Below are positions 43,971 to 52,017 of a DNA stretch of 64,000 nucleotides, piece by piece (within the stretch, counting starts at the first letter, position 1; each line of letters starts with the position of its first letter). The notes under the pieces are model-generated. The model saw only the letters and a program-made list of their open reading frames with translations. It was not told where the DNA came from and made no database searches. A program made the translations under genes and the position numbers. This stretch comes from an uncultured Phascolarctobacterium sp. (GTDB lineage: Bacteria > Bacillota > Negativicutes > Acidaminococcales > Acidaminococcaceae), in assembly GCA_900547415.1 (NCBI GenBank), contig URGS01000001.1:1-64000 (forward strand), in the 5' to 3' direction.

Positions 43971-44927
43971 ATGAAGCAAACAATACGTGGTCGCTTCGCG
44001 CCCACTCCCAGCGGCTTTCTCCATTTAGGCAATATTTTCTGCAGCCTTTTGGCATGGCTCCACGCTAAAAGTCAGGGAGGAACCATTCTCCTGCGTATAG
44101 AGGATTTAGATGTGGCGCGCTGTCCTGGCAAGAACGCTAAGCAGCTTAGGACTGATTTGGAATGGCTGGGCCTGACATGGGACGAGGGTGCCTACATAAA
44201 TGAAAATAGTGATGAATATTTCCAAAGCAAGCGCAGTGCTGTTTATGAAGAATATTTCCATAAGCTGGAAAATAATGGCCTTATCTACCCCTGCTTCTGC
44301 AGCCGCAGCGAGCTCCACGCCGCCGAAGCTCCCCATCTTAGCGATGGACGTATTATTTATCCAGGCACATGCCGCAGCCTAAGTTCAGAGGAACGCCAAG
44401 CTAAGGCTCAGCACCGAGCTCCTGCCTATCGTCTGCTGACAAAGGATGCTCCCCTTTGCTTTACCGACGAACACTACGGCCCTCAGCAGCATAATCTTGC
44501 CCACGAAAGCGGTGACTTTATTGTCCGACGCAGTGATGGCGTTTACGCCTATCAGCTGGCAGTTGTAGTGGACGATGCCCTTATGGGCATTACCGAGGTT
44601 GTTCGTGGCTGCGACCTTTTGGACTCTACGCCAATGCAGCTTTATTTATACAAGCTTTTAGGCTTTAAGGCGCCAACGTTCTTCCACATTCCCCTGCTCA
44701 CTGCCATGGACGGCAGACGCCTTGCCAAGCGCGACGGTGATTTGGAAATTGCCAAGCTGCGCCAGCACTACGGCTCACCAGAGCCCATTATTGGCCAGTT
44801 AGCCTACTTAGCCGGTCAGCTGGAAAAACCAGAACCAATTACTGCTCATGAGCTTCTTCCTATTTTTGACAAGAGCAAAATTCCTACGGAAAATATTAAG
44901 GTCAACACCGCGGAACTGCTTAAATAA
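43971..44927 (+). CDS. gluQ: Glutamyl-Q tRNA(Asp) synthetase
   Basis: GluQRS attaches glutamate to queuosine in the anticodon of tRNA-Asp. At 318 residues it lacks the anticodon-binding half of a full GluRS (about 480). Visible are the HIGH-type signature APTPSGFLHLGN (about 10-21), LLRIEDLDVAR, the zinc site CFCS...YPGTC (about 103-130) and a KLAKRD-type KMSKS motif (RRLAKRDGD, about 250-258). The ATG at 43971 fits the family start. It is a monocistronic gene with an extended -10 (TATGGTAGAAT) about 35 bases before it. Confidence 0.93.
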   Translation: MKQTIRGRFAPTPSGFLHLGNIFCSLLAWLHAKSQGGTILLRIEDLDVARCPGKNAKQLRTDLEWLGLTWDEGAYINENSDEYFQSKRSAVYEEYFHKLENNGLIYPCFCSRSELHAAEAPHLSDGRIIYPGTCRSLSSEERQAKAQHRAPAYRLLTKDAPLCFTDEHYGPQQHNLAHESGDFIVRRSDGVYAYQLAVVVDDALMGITEVVRGCDLLDSTPMQLYLYKLLGFKAPTFFHIPLLTAMDGRRLAKRDGDLEIAKLRQHYGSPEPIIGQLAYLAGQLEKPEPITAHELLPIFDKSKIPTENIKVNTAELLK

Positions 44928-45018
44928 TCAGCTGCTCAACTTATTTTGACAATTACATTACGCAAAACCGTAAAAATATGGTAGAATAGATTAGTATTAT
45001 TTTTGGAGGCTGAAAATC

Positions 45019-45240
45019 TTGAAAAACTTATTGATGAGATACAAGGTTAATATGTTTGTCGTAGTTATCGTCAGCTTGATTGCCGGCATGGCAGGCAGCT
45101 ACTTCTTCGATAACAAATGGCTGGGCTTTTTCTTTGTAGCGCTGCCCATGTGCGCACTGTACATTTATCAAGTGTACCAAGTACAGGCTGATTACCGCGC
45201 TAGTCACGAAAAGAAAAAGCATAAAAACAAATACCGTTAA
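45019..45240 (+). CDS. Small membrane protein of unknown function
   Basis: A 73-residue protein with two hydrophobic segments (about 10-27 and 34-51), joined by DNKW, and a strongly basic C-terminal tail (HEKKKHKNKYR). I do not recognise a family. It starts 91 bases after gluQ, behind TTTGGAGG, with its own TATGGTAGAAT element at about 44978-44988, and ends at a bidirectional terminator. Confidence 0.7.
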   Translation: MKNLLMRYKVNMFVVVIVSLIAGMAGSYFFDNKWLGFFFVALPMCALYIYQVYQVQADYRASHEKKKHKNKYR

Positions 45241-45280
45241 AAAAGCAGAGGATATTCTCAAATGAGAATGTCCTCTTTCC
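45241..45280. terminator. Bidirectional terminator ending the malonate operon
   Basis: AGAGGATATTCTC (45247-45259) pairs with GAGAATGTCCTCT (45264-45276). On the minus strand it is followed by GCTTTTTT and so ends the long malonate transcript 13 bases after the thioesterase stop; on the plus strand TTTCC follows. Confidence 0.87.
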
Positions 45281-45292
45281 TTACTATAAAAA

Positions 45293-45718
45293 TCACCATT
45301 GTTCAGGTACTTCATTAAGCTTATCGATAACAAACATAATTGTTGTGCAATCACATATCAAATTGTTAGACGCATCAGTAATCACAGTATGGATATTAAT
45401 AGTTGATTGACCATTGTGCAAAATCTCACTTTTAGCAAACAAACTACCAAAACCTTTAAGATTACTTATATAGTTAACATTCATATTTAGTGTTTGTGGC
45501 ATCTTTCCTACACTAGCACAAGTTATACCATTAGTAGAGTCTGCTAAAGCAGACATAGCTCCTCCATGAACACCCAACCAATGATTAGTGTGGATATCAA
45601 AATCTATGGGCATCTCAATAGTTGCTCCTCCACAATGAACTTCTTTTATTTCCATTTTAAGAACATTCATAAAAGCATTGGTACTCCACATTTTACGTAT
45701 AATTTTCTCAGGTTCCAT
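45293..45718 (-). CDS. PaaI-family hot-dog thioesterase
   Basis: A 141-residue acyl-CoA thioesterase of the PaaI/YbgC hot-dog fold. The active-site pattern is HTNHWLGVHGGAMSALADSTNGI (about 42-64), with HGG and the acidic residue in LAD. It is the last gene of the malonate cluster. A plausible role is hydrolysis of wrongly made acyl-CoA or acyl-ACP, but this is inference from position. It is AT-richer than the enzyme genes of the operon. Start: AAAGGCGG before the ATG. Confidence 0.82.
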   Translation of the reverse strand: MEPEKIIRKMWSTNAFMNVLKMEIKEVHCGGATIEMPIDFDIHTNHWLGVHGGAMSALADSTNGITCASVGKMPQTLNMNVNYISNLKGFGSLFAKSEILHNGQSTINIHTVITDASNNLICDCTTIMFVIDKLNEVPEQW

Positions 45719-45741
45719 AAATATTCCGCCTTTCTAATATA

Positions 45742-46695
45742 TTAAAAAAACACATTAATAATAGTCATATAAATGGGTATTACCAATAAACCTCCAAGTA
45801 TTGTTACAAAACTCAAGGTTGCAGCAAAGCTGCTATCAGCACCATATTCTTTAGCAACAATCGCCATCTGAGTCATGGCCGGCATCGCAGCCTGCATCGC
45901 AAATACCTTCAGAGATATATCTGCAGTAGCTATCAGCGGAGCAAGAAAAAGAACACTTAAAGGACAAACAATAAAACGACCTATTACACCGCCTAACAAA
46001 TCACGTTCCAAATGGAGATCACTCCATTTCAGCCTACTAATTTCAATACCAATAAATATAAGTGACAAAGGGGTTGTCAAATTCCCCACATATTGGAAAC
46101 CCTTCATTAAAAACCTAGGCAAATTAAGGTCAAGTATTATCATAAATATTGCAACAATAAATCCAATTAATGGTGGTGTCCATAATTTTTTCAAAATGTT
46201 TAAAGAAAATCCCCCTTTAGACTCATCACTACTATCACTAATTATAAAATGTACTCCAAGTGTCCAAAAAAACACTAAATTTACAATATAGTAGAGCATT
46301 ACTGACGGAATACTCTCATCGCCAAAAAGAGCTAAATTAACAGGTAAACCAATAAACATTGTATTGGCAATAAAGAAATTTGTAATAAAAATCCCTCTTC
46401 TTCCCTTTGCAACGTTAAAAAACTTTACAACTATGAACCCAATAATCATAGCTAATACAATAGAACATATTGGCAACAACATATCTGGAGCCAATGCCAA
46501 CAACTTCTCAAGTGTGAAATTCTTTTTCAAACTTGTAATCATATATAATGGCAAAGAAACAGAAGTAACTAATCTAGCAATCAATTTACTACTTCTATCA
46601 TCAAACCACTTTTTATAGCTTAAGTAATAGCCAATGCCAACTACAAATACAATTGTAAAAATTCCTTCAAAGGTCTGTACTATGAAATCAAACAT
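45742..46695 (-). CDS. AEC-family carrier, MdcF-like malonate transporter candidate
   Basis: A 317-residue membrane protein of the auxin-efflux-carrier family, with about ten hydrophobic segments in two repeats. Typical features are GYYLSYKKWFDDRSSKLIARLV (about 22-43) in the first repeat, NFFIANTMFIGLPVNLALFG (family N-x-x-x-x-G-x-P motif, about 105-124) and MAAMPAMTQMAIVAKEYG-like end (here QAAMPAMTQMAIVAKEYG). In Klebsiella and Acinetobacter MdcF of this family accompanies malonate decarboxylase. MadLM is already in the operon, so this would be a second uptake route or an acetate/malonate exporter. Confidence 0.8.
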   Translation of the reverse strand: MFDFIVQTFEGIFTIVFVVGIGYYLSYKKWFDDRSSKLIARLVTSVSLPLYMITSLKKNFTLEKLLALAPDMLLPICSIVLAMIIGFIVVKFFNVAKGRRGIFITNFFIANTMFIGLPVNLALFGDESIPSVMLYYIVNLVFFWTLGVHFIISDSSDESKGGFSLNILKKLWTPPLIGFIVAIFMIILDLNLPRFLMKGFQYVGNLTTPLSLIFIGIEISRLKWSDLHLERDLLGGVIGRFIVCPLSVLFLAPLIATADISLKVFAMQAAMPAMTQMAIVAKEYGADSSFAATLSFVTILGGLLVIPIYMTIINVFF

Positions 46696-46725
46696 TATTT
46701 ACACCTTCTATCTAGAATGCACAAT

Positions 46726-46754
46726 AAGGTACGGCAACTCCTAAACCGTACCTT
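46726..46754 (-). promoter_or_regulatory. Intercistronic hairpin between mdcB and the AEC carrier
   Basis: AAGGTACGG (46726-46734) pairs with CCGTACCTT (46746-46754) in a 9-base-pair perfect stem. No T-run follows in the operon direction, so it is more likely an mRNA-processing or stability element than a terminator. Confidence 0.55.
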
Positions 46755-46836
46755 ACTCTGCTTTTTTGGAGGAAGTCTAGCATCTCATGCTAAGCATCTG
46801 TATATATGTCAAGGAATATACCATATATAAATGTCC

Positions 46837-47787
46837 CTAAAATATATGGCAGGGGAATTCCTTATTTTCAAGTAAATATAGTGTTGTAGTTATGGAAAGT
46901 AAATCAGCACTACCTCCAGGACTAATACGCCTATTAACGAAGTCTTTTTCTGCTTCTTTAATGGCATCTCGTCCTGCTTCAGTAAAAACACTACCCAAAG
47001 TCAAAATATGGCTAGCAACTTTTTGTACTTCAAACAAAGTCGCCACATCTGTACGCCAAATAACATTGCTGTCTTCAACAACAGTCATCAAACTAAGTAA
47101 TGTGTGTACAAGCACATCATTCAAAGAAGCTCCTTTAGAAAATGCCCCTTGCATCGCCGGTAGGCCAACATTCACAACGCTAGGAAAACCGTTCTCCACC
47201 TCTCCTCGAATACCAGTAATACCATATTCCTTATACAACTTTTCGCCAGCAGTAATTTCTTTACGACCTAAGTTTCTCAACTCTTTTTCCACAATACCAT
47301 TAGTCATTTCCATGACTAGGCCTATTATGCTTTCCTTGTCATAACCCTTATTAATAGCATACCCCGCTACCCCACTTAAAATACCTCCAGCAAACAGAAT
47401 ACCTCTTTGGGTATTTACGCCGCCAGTAACATTTAAAAGCTCTTTTTCCGCAACCTGACCATAGGCTCTAATCATCTCAAATAATTCTTGTAAATTCCCA
47501 GTATGGGACATTCCCACATCCTGCAAATAATTAAAAGCTTTACCTAAAACCGCCGAACTCATCATAAAGGTAAATATACTCATATCATTATGAGAGCCAT
47601 TTGACGCCCTAGTTACCAAGCCTGGTTTTGGATGTGTAGTAACCTCTAAAAGAATTGCCTGTGTCAGATATTGACTAACTTTTGCCATATCAGCATCGAA
47701 GGAGGAAAGCTGGCAAGTATAGATTTGTCTAGCAGTATTTATTTCATGATTGTCTACTCTTTGAAGTAAAATCTGTTGTTCACTCAT
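46837..47787 (-). CDS. mdcB: Triphosphoribosyl-dephospho-CoA synthase
   Basis: MdcB/CitG makes 2'-(5''-triphosphoribosyl)-3'-dephospho-CoA from ATP and dephospho-CoA, the precursor of the prosthetic group of the malonate decarboxylase acyl carrier protein. Visible are LTQAILLEVTTHPKPGLVTRASNGSHNDMSI (family start near residue 40), TGGVNTQRGILFAGG, YGITGIRGEVENGFPSV and ISPGGSADLL near the end, all CitG signatures. About 316 residues. An ATG at 47814 would add nine residues; neither start has a strong ribosome binding site. It follows madM by 60 bases. Confidence 0.88.
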   Translation of the reverse strand: MSEQQILLQRVDNHEINTARQIYTCQLSSFDADMAKVSQYLTQAILLEVTTHPKPGLVTRASNGSHNDMSIFTFMMSSAVLGKAFNYLQDVGMSHTGNLQELFEMIRAYGQVAEKELLNVTGGVNTQRGILFAGGILSGVAGYAINKGYDKESIIGLVMEMTNGIVEKELRNLGRKEITAGEKLYKEYGITGIRGEVENGFPSVVNVGLPAMQGAFSKGASLNDVLVHTLLSLMTVVEDSNVIWRTDVATLFEVQKVASHILTLGSVFTEAGRDAIKEAEKDFVNRRISPGGSADLLSITTTLYLLENKEFPCHIF

Positions 47788-47848
47788 AGCTTTACCAACT
47801 TTCTCCCTGTACATGCCAATTATTTATAGGAATTTTACTATAGCCCTA

Positions 47849-48604
47849 TTAACCGAAAATAGCTTTAGTCAGCAGATAGAAAATAGACGGGAAGGTCAGA
47901 CAACCGGAACCAGTATAGAAGGTTGCAGTCATTGCGCAGTAAGGAACCAGTTTAGGATCTACTGCTGCCATACCTGCTGCAGTACCGGAGGTAGTACCCA
48001 TAATACCGCCAAATACCATTGCGGATTGAGGATTGTTCAGGCCAATTGCTTTTGCAACAAACGGAGTCATAATCATAACTAATACGGATTTTACAACGCC
48101 TGCTGCGATAGAGATAGCAATAACCTCAGAGGAAGCACCCAGAGCAGCACCAGTTACAGGACCAACAACGAAGGTTGCAACGCCGGCACCGATAGTGCAC
48201 AGATCAACAGGAGAGCGATAACCAAACATGTACGCAATCGCTACACCAGCAATCCAAGAGGTTACAAGACCAAACACTAGAGAAAGAACGCCTACAACGC
48301 CAACCTTTTTAATTTCGCGAAGGTCAGCACCAAAAGCTGTAGATACAATCGCAAAGTCACGGAACATTGCGCCGCCCATCATGCCAATGCCTGCAAACAT
48401 AGGAATGGTTGCAATACCTTTAGCACCACCGCCGATATATGCCAAAACCAAACCGAAGAAAATTGCTACGGCAGAGCCATGAATACGACCTTTAGTAAGA
48501 CCAGCCATTTTGTATGCCAATAAGTTTGTAAGACCAATAAGTACAAATGCAAAGATAAGGCCATTTTTGGTCAACACTTTTGTTAACATTGCCATTAAGT
48601 CCAT
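47849..48604 (-). CDS. madM: Malonate transporter MadM subunit
   Basis: Large subunit of the two-component MadLM malonate:sodium carrier described in Malonomonas rubra. 251 residues, about seven hydrophobic segments, with the Gly-rich family segments AYIGGGAKGIATIPMFAGIGMMGGAMFRD (about 55-83) and FGGIMGTTSGTAAGMAAVDPKLVPYCAMTATFYTGSGC (near 200-240). MadL lies 18 bases upstream; the start follows AGGAGGTG. Confidence 0.93.
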   Translation of the reverse strand: MDLMAMLTKVLTKNGLIFAFVLIGLTNLLAYKMAGLTKGRIHGSAVAIFFGLVLAYIGGGAKGIATIPMFAGIGMMGGAMFRDFAIVSTAFGADLREIKKVGVVGVLSLVFGLVTSWIAGVAIAYMFGYRSPVDLCTIGAGVATFVVGPVTGAALGASSEVIAISIAAGVVKSVLVMIMTPFVAKAIGLNNPQSAMVFGGIMGTTSGTAAGMAAVDPKLVPYCAMTATFYTGSGCLTFPSIFYLLTKAIFG

Positions 48605-48622
48605 AATTACACCTCCTAAGGG

Positions 48623-48982
48623 TTACTTCTGTCCGCCCATTTTACTTAGTAGCGGAATGCATATGAAGCCCATTACAATACCCAAAACACCGCCGAGAAC
48701 TGCTACTGCACCACCAGAAAGAGCAGCTGCTACGTTTTGAATAGAGCTCATTGCAACAACTATAGGAATGTACATTGCAGACCAGAAGGCAATACCCTCT
48801 TGACTCTTCTTATCAAGCCAGCCAGCATCAATACCTTTATTGGAAAGGATAATCAGGAACAGCATTGCGAAACCAACACCGCCTACATTAGCCTTAACGC
48901 CTAAAGCAGCACCTAAGATATCACCCAGAAAAACACCTGTTAAGTAACAGAAAGCTAGTAATGCAACACCATAAATTACCAT
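48623..48982 (-). CDS. madL: Malonate transporter MadL subunit
   Basis: Small subunit of MadLM; 119 residues with four hydrophobic segments (about 1-20, 30-48, 65-82, 88-112). Family signatures include GVLLGDILG-type FLGDILGAALGVKANVGGVGFAML (about 17-40), STKGID-like SNKGIDAGWL and IPIVVAMSSIQNVAAALSGG (about 73-92). It is always encoded next to madM, as here. Confidence 0.93.
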   Translation of the reverse strand: MVIYGVALLAFCYLTGVFLGDILGAALGVKANVGGVGFAMLFLIILSNKGIDAGWLDKKSQEGIAFWSAMYIPIVVAMSSIQNVAAALSGGAVAVLGGVLGIVMGFICIPLLSKMGGQK

Positions 48983-49019
48983 AATTACACCACCTTAGTA
49001 CAATTTTTTATTATGGAAT

Positions 49020-49047
49020 GGCGTCCTGTCGCAAACAGCAGAACGCC
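49020..49047 (-). promoter_or_regulatory. Intercistronic hairpin between madF and madL
   Basis: GGCGTCCTG (49020-49028) and CAGAACGCC (49039-49047) pair with one mismatch. There is no T-run on the minus-strand side, so I read it as a stability element between the enzyme genes and the transporter genes. Confidence 0.5.
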
Positions 49048-49082
49048 TTATTTCCAAACAACTAAAGGTTGATTTGAGTTAA

Positions 49083-49292
49083 TTACTCAACAATAGCAAC
49101 TACTTGACCAGCAGATACACGATCGCCAGGTTGTACTTTATATTCTTTTACAACACCAGCTACCGGAGAAGGAACCAGTTGTTTCATTTTCATTGCTTCC
49201 ATTACGATCAGTACGTCGCGAACTGCTACAGTGTCGCCAACTTGTTTTTCAAAACGAACGATTTTGCCAGGTACACGAGATTTAATTTCCAT
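49083..49292 (-). CDS. madF: Biotin carrier protein of malonate decarboxylase
   Basis: A 69-residue biotinyl domain. The biotin attachment site EAMKM is at about 32-36 (Lys35), framed by PGKI at the N-terminal side and PVAGVVKEYKVQPGD at the C-terminal side. It lacks the Pro/Ala linker seen in larger biotin carriers, so it is a free carrier. It shuttles CO2 from the MadCD carboxyltransferase to MadB. Strong ribosome binding site (AAAAAGGAG) and codon bias suggest an abundant protein. Confidence 0.95.
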   Translation of the reverse strand: MEIKSRVPGKIVRFEKQVGDTVAVRDVLIVMEAMKMKQLVPSPVAGVVKEYKVQPGDRVSAGQVVAIVE

Positions 49293-49322
49293 GATTTTTT
49301 TCTCCTTTTTATTACATTTATT

Positions 49323-50000
49323 TTAAGCTAAGTATTTTATTACTTCTTTGCGGGGCAATAAATTAACATCATCCATACTTTTACCAAGCAGCGTTTGAGT
49401 ATTCATAAACACTTCGGCTAGCTTAACACCATAACCATTAGGAAGGTCTAATTCAAAATCCATATTAATTCCGCTAAAATTTTCTTTAGCTGTACGATAG
49501 AATTCCAACAATTTATCATACGGAGCTGGTTTTATTAACAGGTCTATATCAGAAGCCTCATCAGTGTAAGGAAGACCTGTCGCCAGTTCAAGAGCAGCAG
49601 AACCTAGAATACCAACATGCAAATCCATTGACGTTGCAAGAACATACAATTCAATAACCGTTTTTATACATTTAGAGCTTTCTTCAACGGTAAAGGCTTT
49701 TCTTTGCATAATTTCATATGGCGTCATTATCATTACAATATCCGGATCATCTACAAACGCAGGAATTCTTAATCTATTACCATTGATGCGTCTGTAGTGA
49801 ACAAACCCTACAGCCTCTGCATCATCCCTTTTCTCGCTGCGACGTGCGAAACCAGGTATATCATTATTGCCCTTAAATATATCCGTTACTAGTTGAATAG
49901 CGTCCTCTGAATATCTCTTAGAAAGCTCGTTCCATATCTTATCCTTGCCTTCTTTAGAGATAAAAACTAAATCATGTCTTTTTAATTCCTTTTTGTCCAT
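49323..50000 (-). CDS. mdcG: Malonate decarboxylase holo-ACP synthase (phosphoribosyl-dephospho-CoA transferase)
   Basis: MdcG transfers the phosphoribosyl-dephospho-CoA group onto a serine of the acyl carrier protein MadE. 225 residues. The nucleotidyltransferase motif is GSAALELATGLPYTDEASDIDLLIK (about 132-156; Gly-Ser and DxD). AVGFVHYRRINGNRLRIPA (about 62-80) is also typical of the MdcG N-terminal region. It overlaps madH by 19 bases. With MdcB it forms the complete prosthetic-group pathway. Confidence 0.92.
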   Translation of the reverse strand: MDKKELKRHDLVFISKEGKDKIWNELSKRYSEDAIQLVTDIFKGNNDIPGFARRSEKRDDAEAVGFVHYRRINGNRLRIPAFVDDPDIVMIMTPYEIMQRKAFTVEESSKCIKTVIELYVLATSMDLHVGILGSAALELATGLPYTDEASDIDLLIKPAPYDKLLEFYRTAKENFSGINMDFELDLPNGYGVKLAEVFMNTQTLLGKSMDDVNLLPRKEVIKYLA

Positions 50001-51085
50001 GTAGGATCTGCCTTTGCTTTCTGCTGATAATCTATTTGTGCCTGCACCATATCATCAAATAATGCGGTTTTCTTCGGGCCTTCAATTATGATGCCATCCT
50101 GAACACCAGCGCTTATATAATCAGGACACAATTCTAATACTGTATGATCTGCTCCAATTACAACATCTGGACTTATCTTTACAATACGCCCTTTTATTCT
50201 TAATATGGACCTGGCAACCCTTCCAAGAGTTACTGTTGATGTAAGTGTTGTTGCTTTAACAATCACTTCATATTCCGGATAAGTACGTTCACGTCTATAG
50301 GTAATAATCTTTCCGTTGCTATTACAAACGTGTCCGCTATTAGATATTGGGAAACTATCTCCCATAGGCAAGCCGCCTACAACTAATTCAAACATATCCT
50401 GCCCTTTATTGCTCGGAAGTTTGACCAATTCAATATCGTCTCTTACGGGCACACCGTCCATGCACAGCCAACCAAACTCCTGGCAGCCATATAAATCATG
50501 AACCTGAGCATTCAGTACGGATTTAGCAACAGGAAGAAGCTCTAAATCCAAAGGCGTACCAGCTGTAAGCAGTTCAATACCTTTGGGCAATTGATCGGCT
50601 ACACCCATATGTCGAGCATCCTCTAAAGCTGCTCTTATGAAGGCTGATTCACCAACAACTGCCTTCGGCTGAAACTCGTACAAAGCTGCAAGAAAAGCAT
50701 CTCTGCTAGATCTTACGAGAAAACGCCACTCAAGACCGTACTGCCTAAACGCCTCTCCAGAAAACACATTAACAAGTGGAGGATAGGTTACCAAAACCTT
50801 ATCACCAGGTTTTAATCCAGCTCTTTCAAGAACTGTAATGGAAGCTTTCACTCTACGCGGCATTTCCGCAAAAGTAATGCCTACAATATTTTGAAAAGCA
50901 GATGAACCCGTGGTAAAAGTAAGATAAGCGAGGTTAAGGGGAGTATGAACCTCTTCTATTGTATGAGCTGCAGTCGGTCCTGCTATACCCTTATCGGCTA
51001 ATGTTTTGCGCGGCATTTCTGCAAATGTGGGAGCAGAACCAAATTCATTGACCATACTAGCAATTTCTGCCATTAATCCTTTCAT
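49982..51085 (-). CDS. madH: Acetate:ACP ligase MadH-like (adenylate-forming enzyme)
   Basis: A 367-residue protein resembling ANL-superfamily adenylate-forming ligases such as PaaK: YLTFTTGSSAFQN (substrate/ATP loop, about 53-65), LTAGTPLDLELL (about 170-181), and LYGCQEFGWLCMDG (Y-G-x-x-E motif, about 193-206). In Malonomonas rubra MadH re-acetylates the ACP thiol with acetate and ATP to activate the enzyme. Position between madD and mdcG supports the same role. The protein is shorter than most ANL enzymes, and the C-terminal lid is small, so the assignment leans on context. Confidence 0.7.
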   Translation of the reverse strand: MKGLMAEIASMVNEFGSAPTFAEMPRKTLADKGIAGPTAAHTIEEVHTPLNLAYLTFTTGSSAFQNIVGITFAEMPRRVKASITVLERAGLKPGDKVLVTYPPLVNVFSGEAFRQYGLEWRFLVRSSRDAFLAALYEFQPKAVVGESAFIRAALEDARHMGVADQLPKGIELLTAGTPLDLELLPVAKSVLNAQVHDLYGCQEFGWLCMDGVPVRDDIELVKLPSNKGQDMFELVVGGLPMGDSFPISNSGHVCNSNGKIITYRRERTYPEYEVIVKATTLTSTVTLGRVARSILRIKGRIVKISPDVVIGADHTVLELCPDYISAGVQDGIIIEGPKKTALFDDMVQAQIDYQQKAKADPTWTKRN

Positions 51086-51108
51086 ACTACCCCTTCCTTT
51101 CTTAACAA

Positions 51109-51999
51109 TTAAGCATTGATATATTTATCTGCAACAGCAGCAAACTCTTCGTTCATCTTAGCCATTGCTTTCAGACGAGTTATACGGCCACCGCGAGCAT
51201 CGCCATCTAAACCACGACCCCAAGGACCAAGTTTTTCAATTTCGCCGTTAGCTTTCAGCTCTTGTACTTCTTTGATATGTTTAGCAATTACATCGCGCAT
51301 ATCTTCAACCTTGTTAACGATTTCTTTTACGCCGCCCAGATTGTAGAAGAAGTTTACGCCAGGAGCGAATACCGGGTTAACCTTAGAGAGTTCTTCCAGA
51401 CGTTCGATATCCATCTTAGTGATACGAGAGATGGAAGTAATAGGCATTACGTGAATCATAGTACCGAAATCGGTGGACAGAGCCAGGATTTCGTCAGCTT
51501 GCAGACCATGGCACAGGAATGCGCCAGAGATTGCACGGCCAATTACCATTGCAATAATGGGATGACCAGTTTTACGTGCTTCAGCCAGTGCTAATTGGTA
51601 AGAACCAGTTGCTTTGTTCATACCAGCAATTTCTTCCATTTTGCCAGGACCGTTGCCCGGGGTGTCAACAATCAGAACAATCGGGCGTTTCTCAGACAGA
51701 GGTTTTTCTGCATCAGCTTCAATAGTACGATAAACGGTAGTAGCCATTTTGTAAGCTTCTTCCAGACCAATTACACCGCCAAATACAACGGGGAAACGAT
51801 CATTGAAAGCATATGCATCGTTAGCAATTACAGTAACGGTTTGGTCCATCAGCTTAGCAGTACCAACTACTGCGCCAGGGCCGTATTCAGCATCAACCTC
51901 AGCATTGCCAATTTTGTTTTCTTCGAAGGAGCCAGCGTCAACAATCATTTCAATTGCGTCGCGACCGCGGCCAATCATAGTGTTATCCATTTCATCCAT
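51109..51999 (-). CDS. madD: Malonyl-ACP:biotin carboxyltransferase subunit MadD
   Basis: One of two crotonase-fold halves of the carboxyltransferase that moves the carboxyl group from malonyl-S-ACP to the biotin of MadF. 296 residues, MdcE-like. Visible are VVGTAKLMDQTVTVIANDAYAFNDRFPVVFGGV (about 43-75), PIVLIVDTPGNGPGKMEE (about 105-122) and AMVIGRAISGAFLCHGLQADEI (about 149-170; oxyanion-type Gly-Ala). It starts behind AGGAGGTAAAGAAC and follows madC by 18 bases. Confidence 0.92.
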   Translation of the reverse strand: MDEMDNTMIGRGRDAIEMIVDAGSFEENKIGNAEVDAEYGPGAVVGTAKLMDQTVTVIANDAYAFNDRFPVVFGGVIGLEEAYKMATTVYRTIEADAEKPLSEKRPIVLIVDTPGNGPGKMEEIAGMNKATGSYQLALAEARKTGHPIIAMVIGRAISGAFLCHGLQADEILALSTDFGTMIHVMPITSISRITKMDIERLEELSKVNPVFAPGVNFFYNLGGVKEIVNKVEDMRDVIAKHIKEVQELKANGEIEKLGPWGRGLDGDARGGRITRLKAMAKMNEEFAAVADKYINA

Positions 52000-52017
52000 G
52001 TTCTTTACCTCCTTCTA

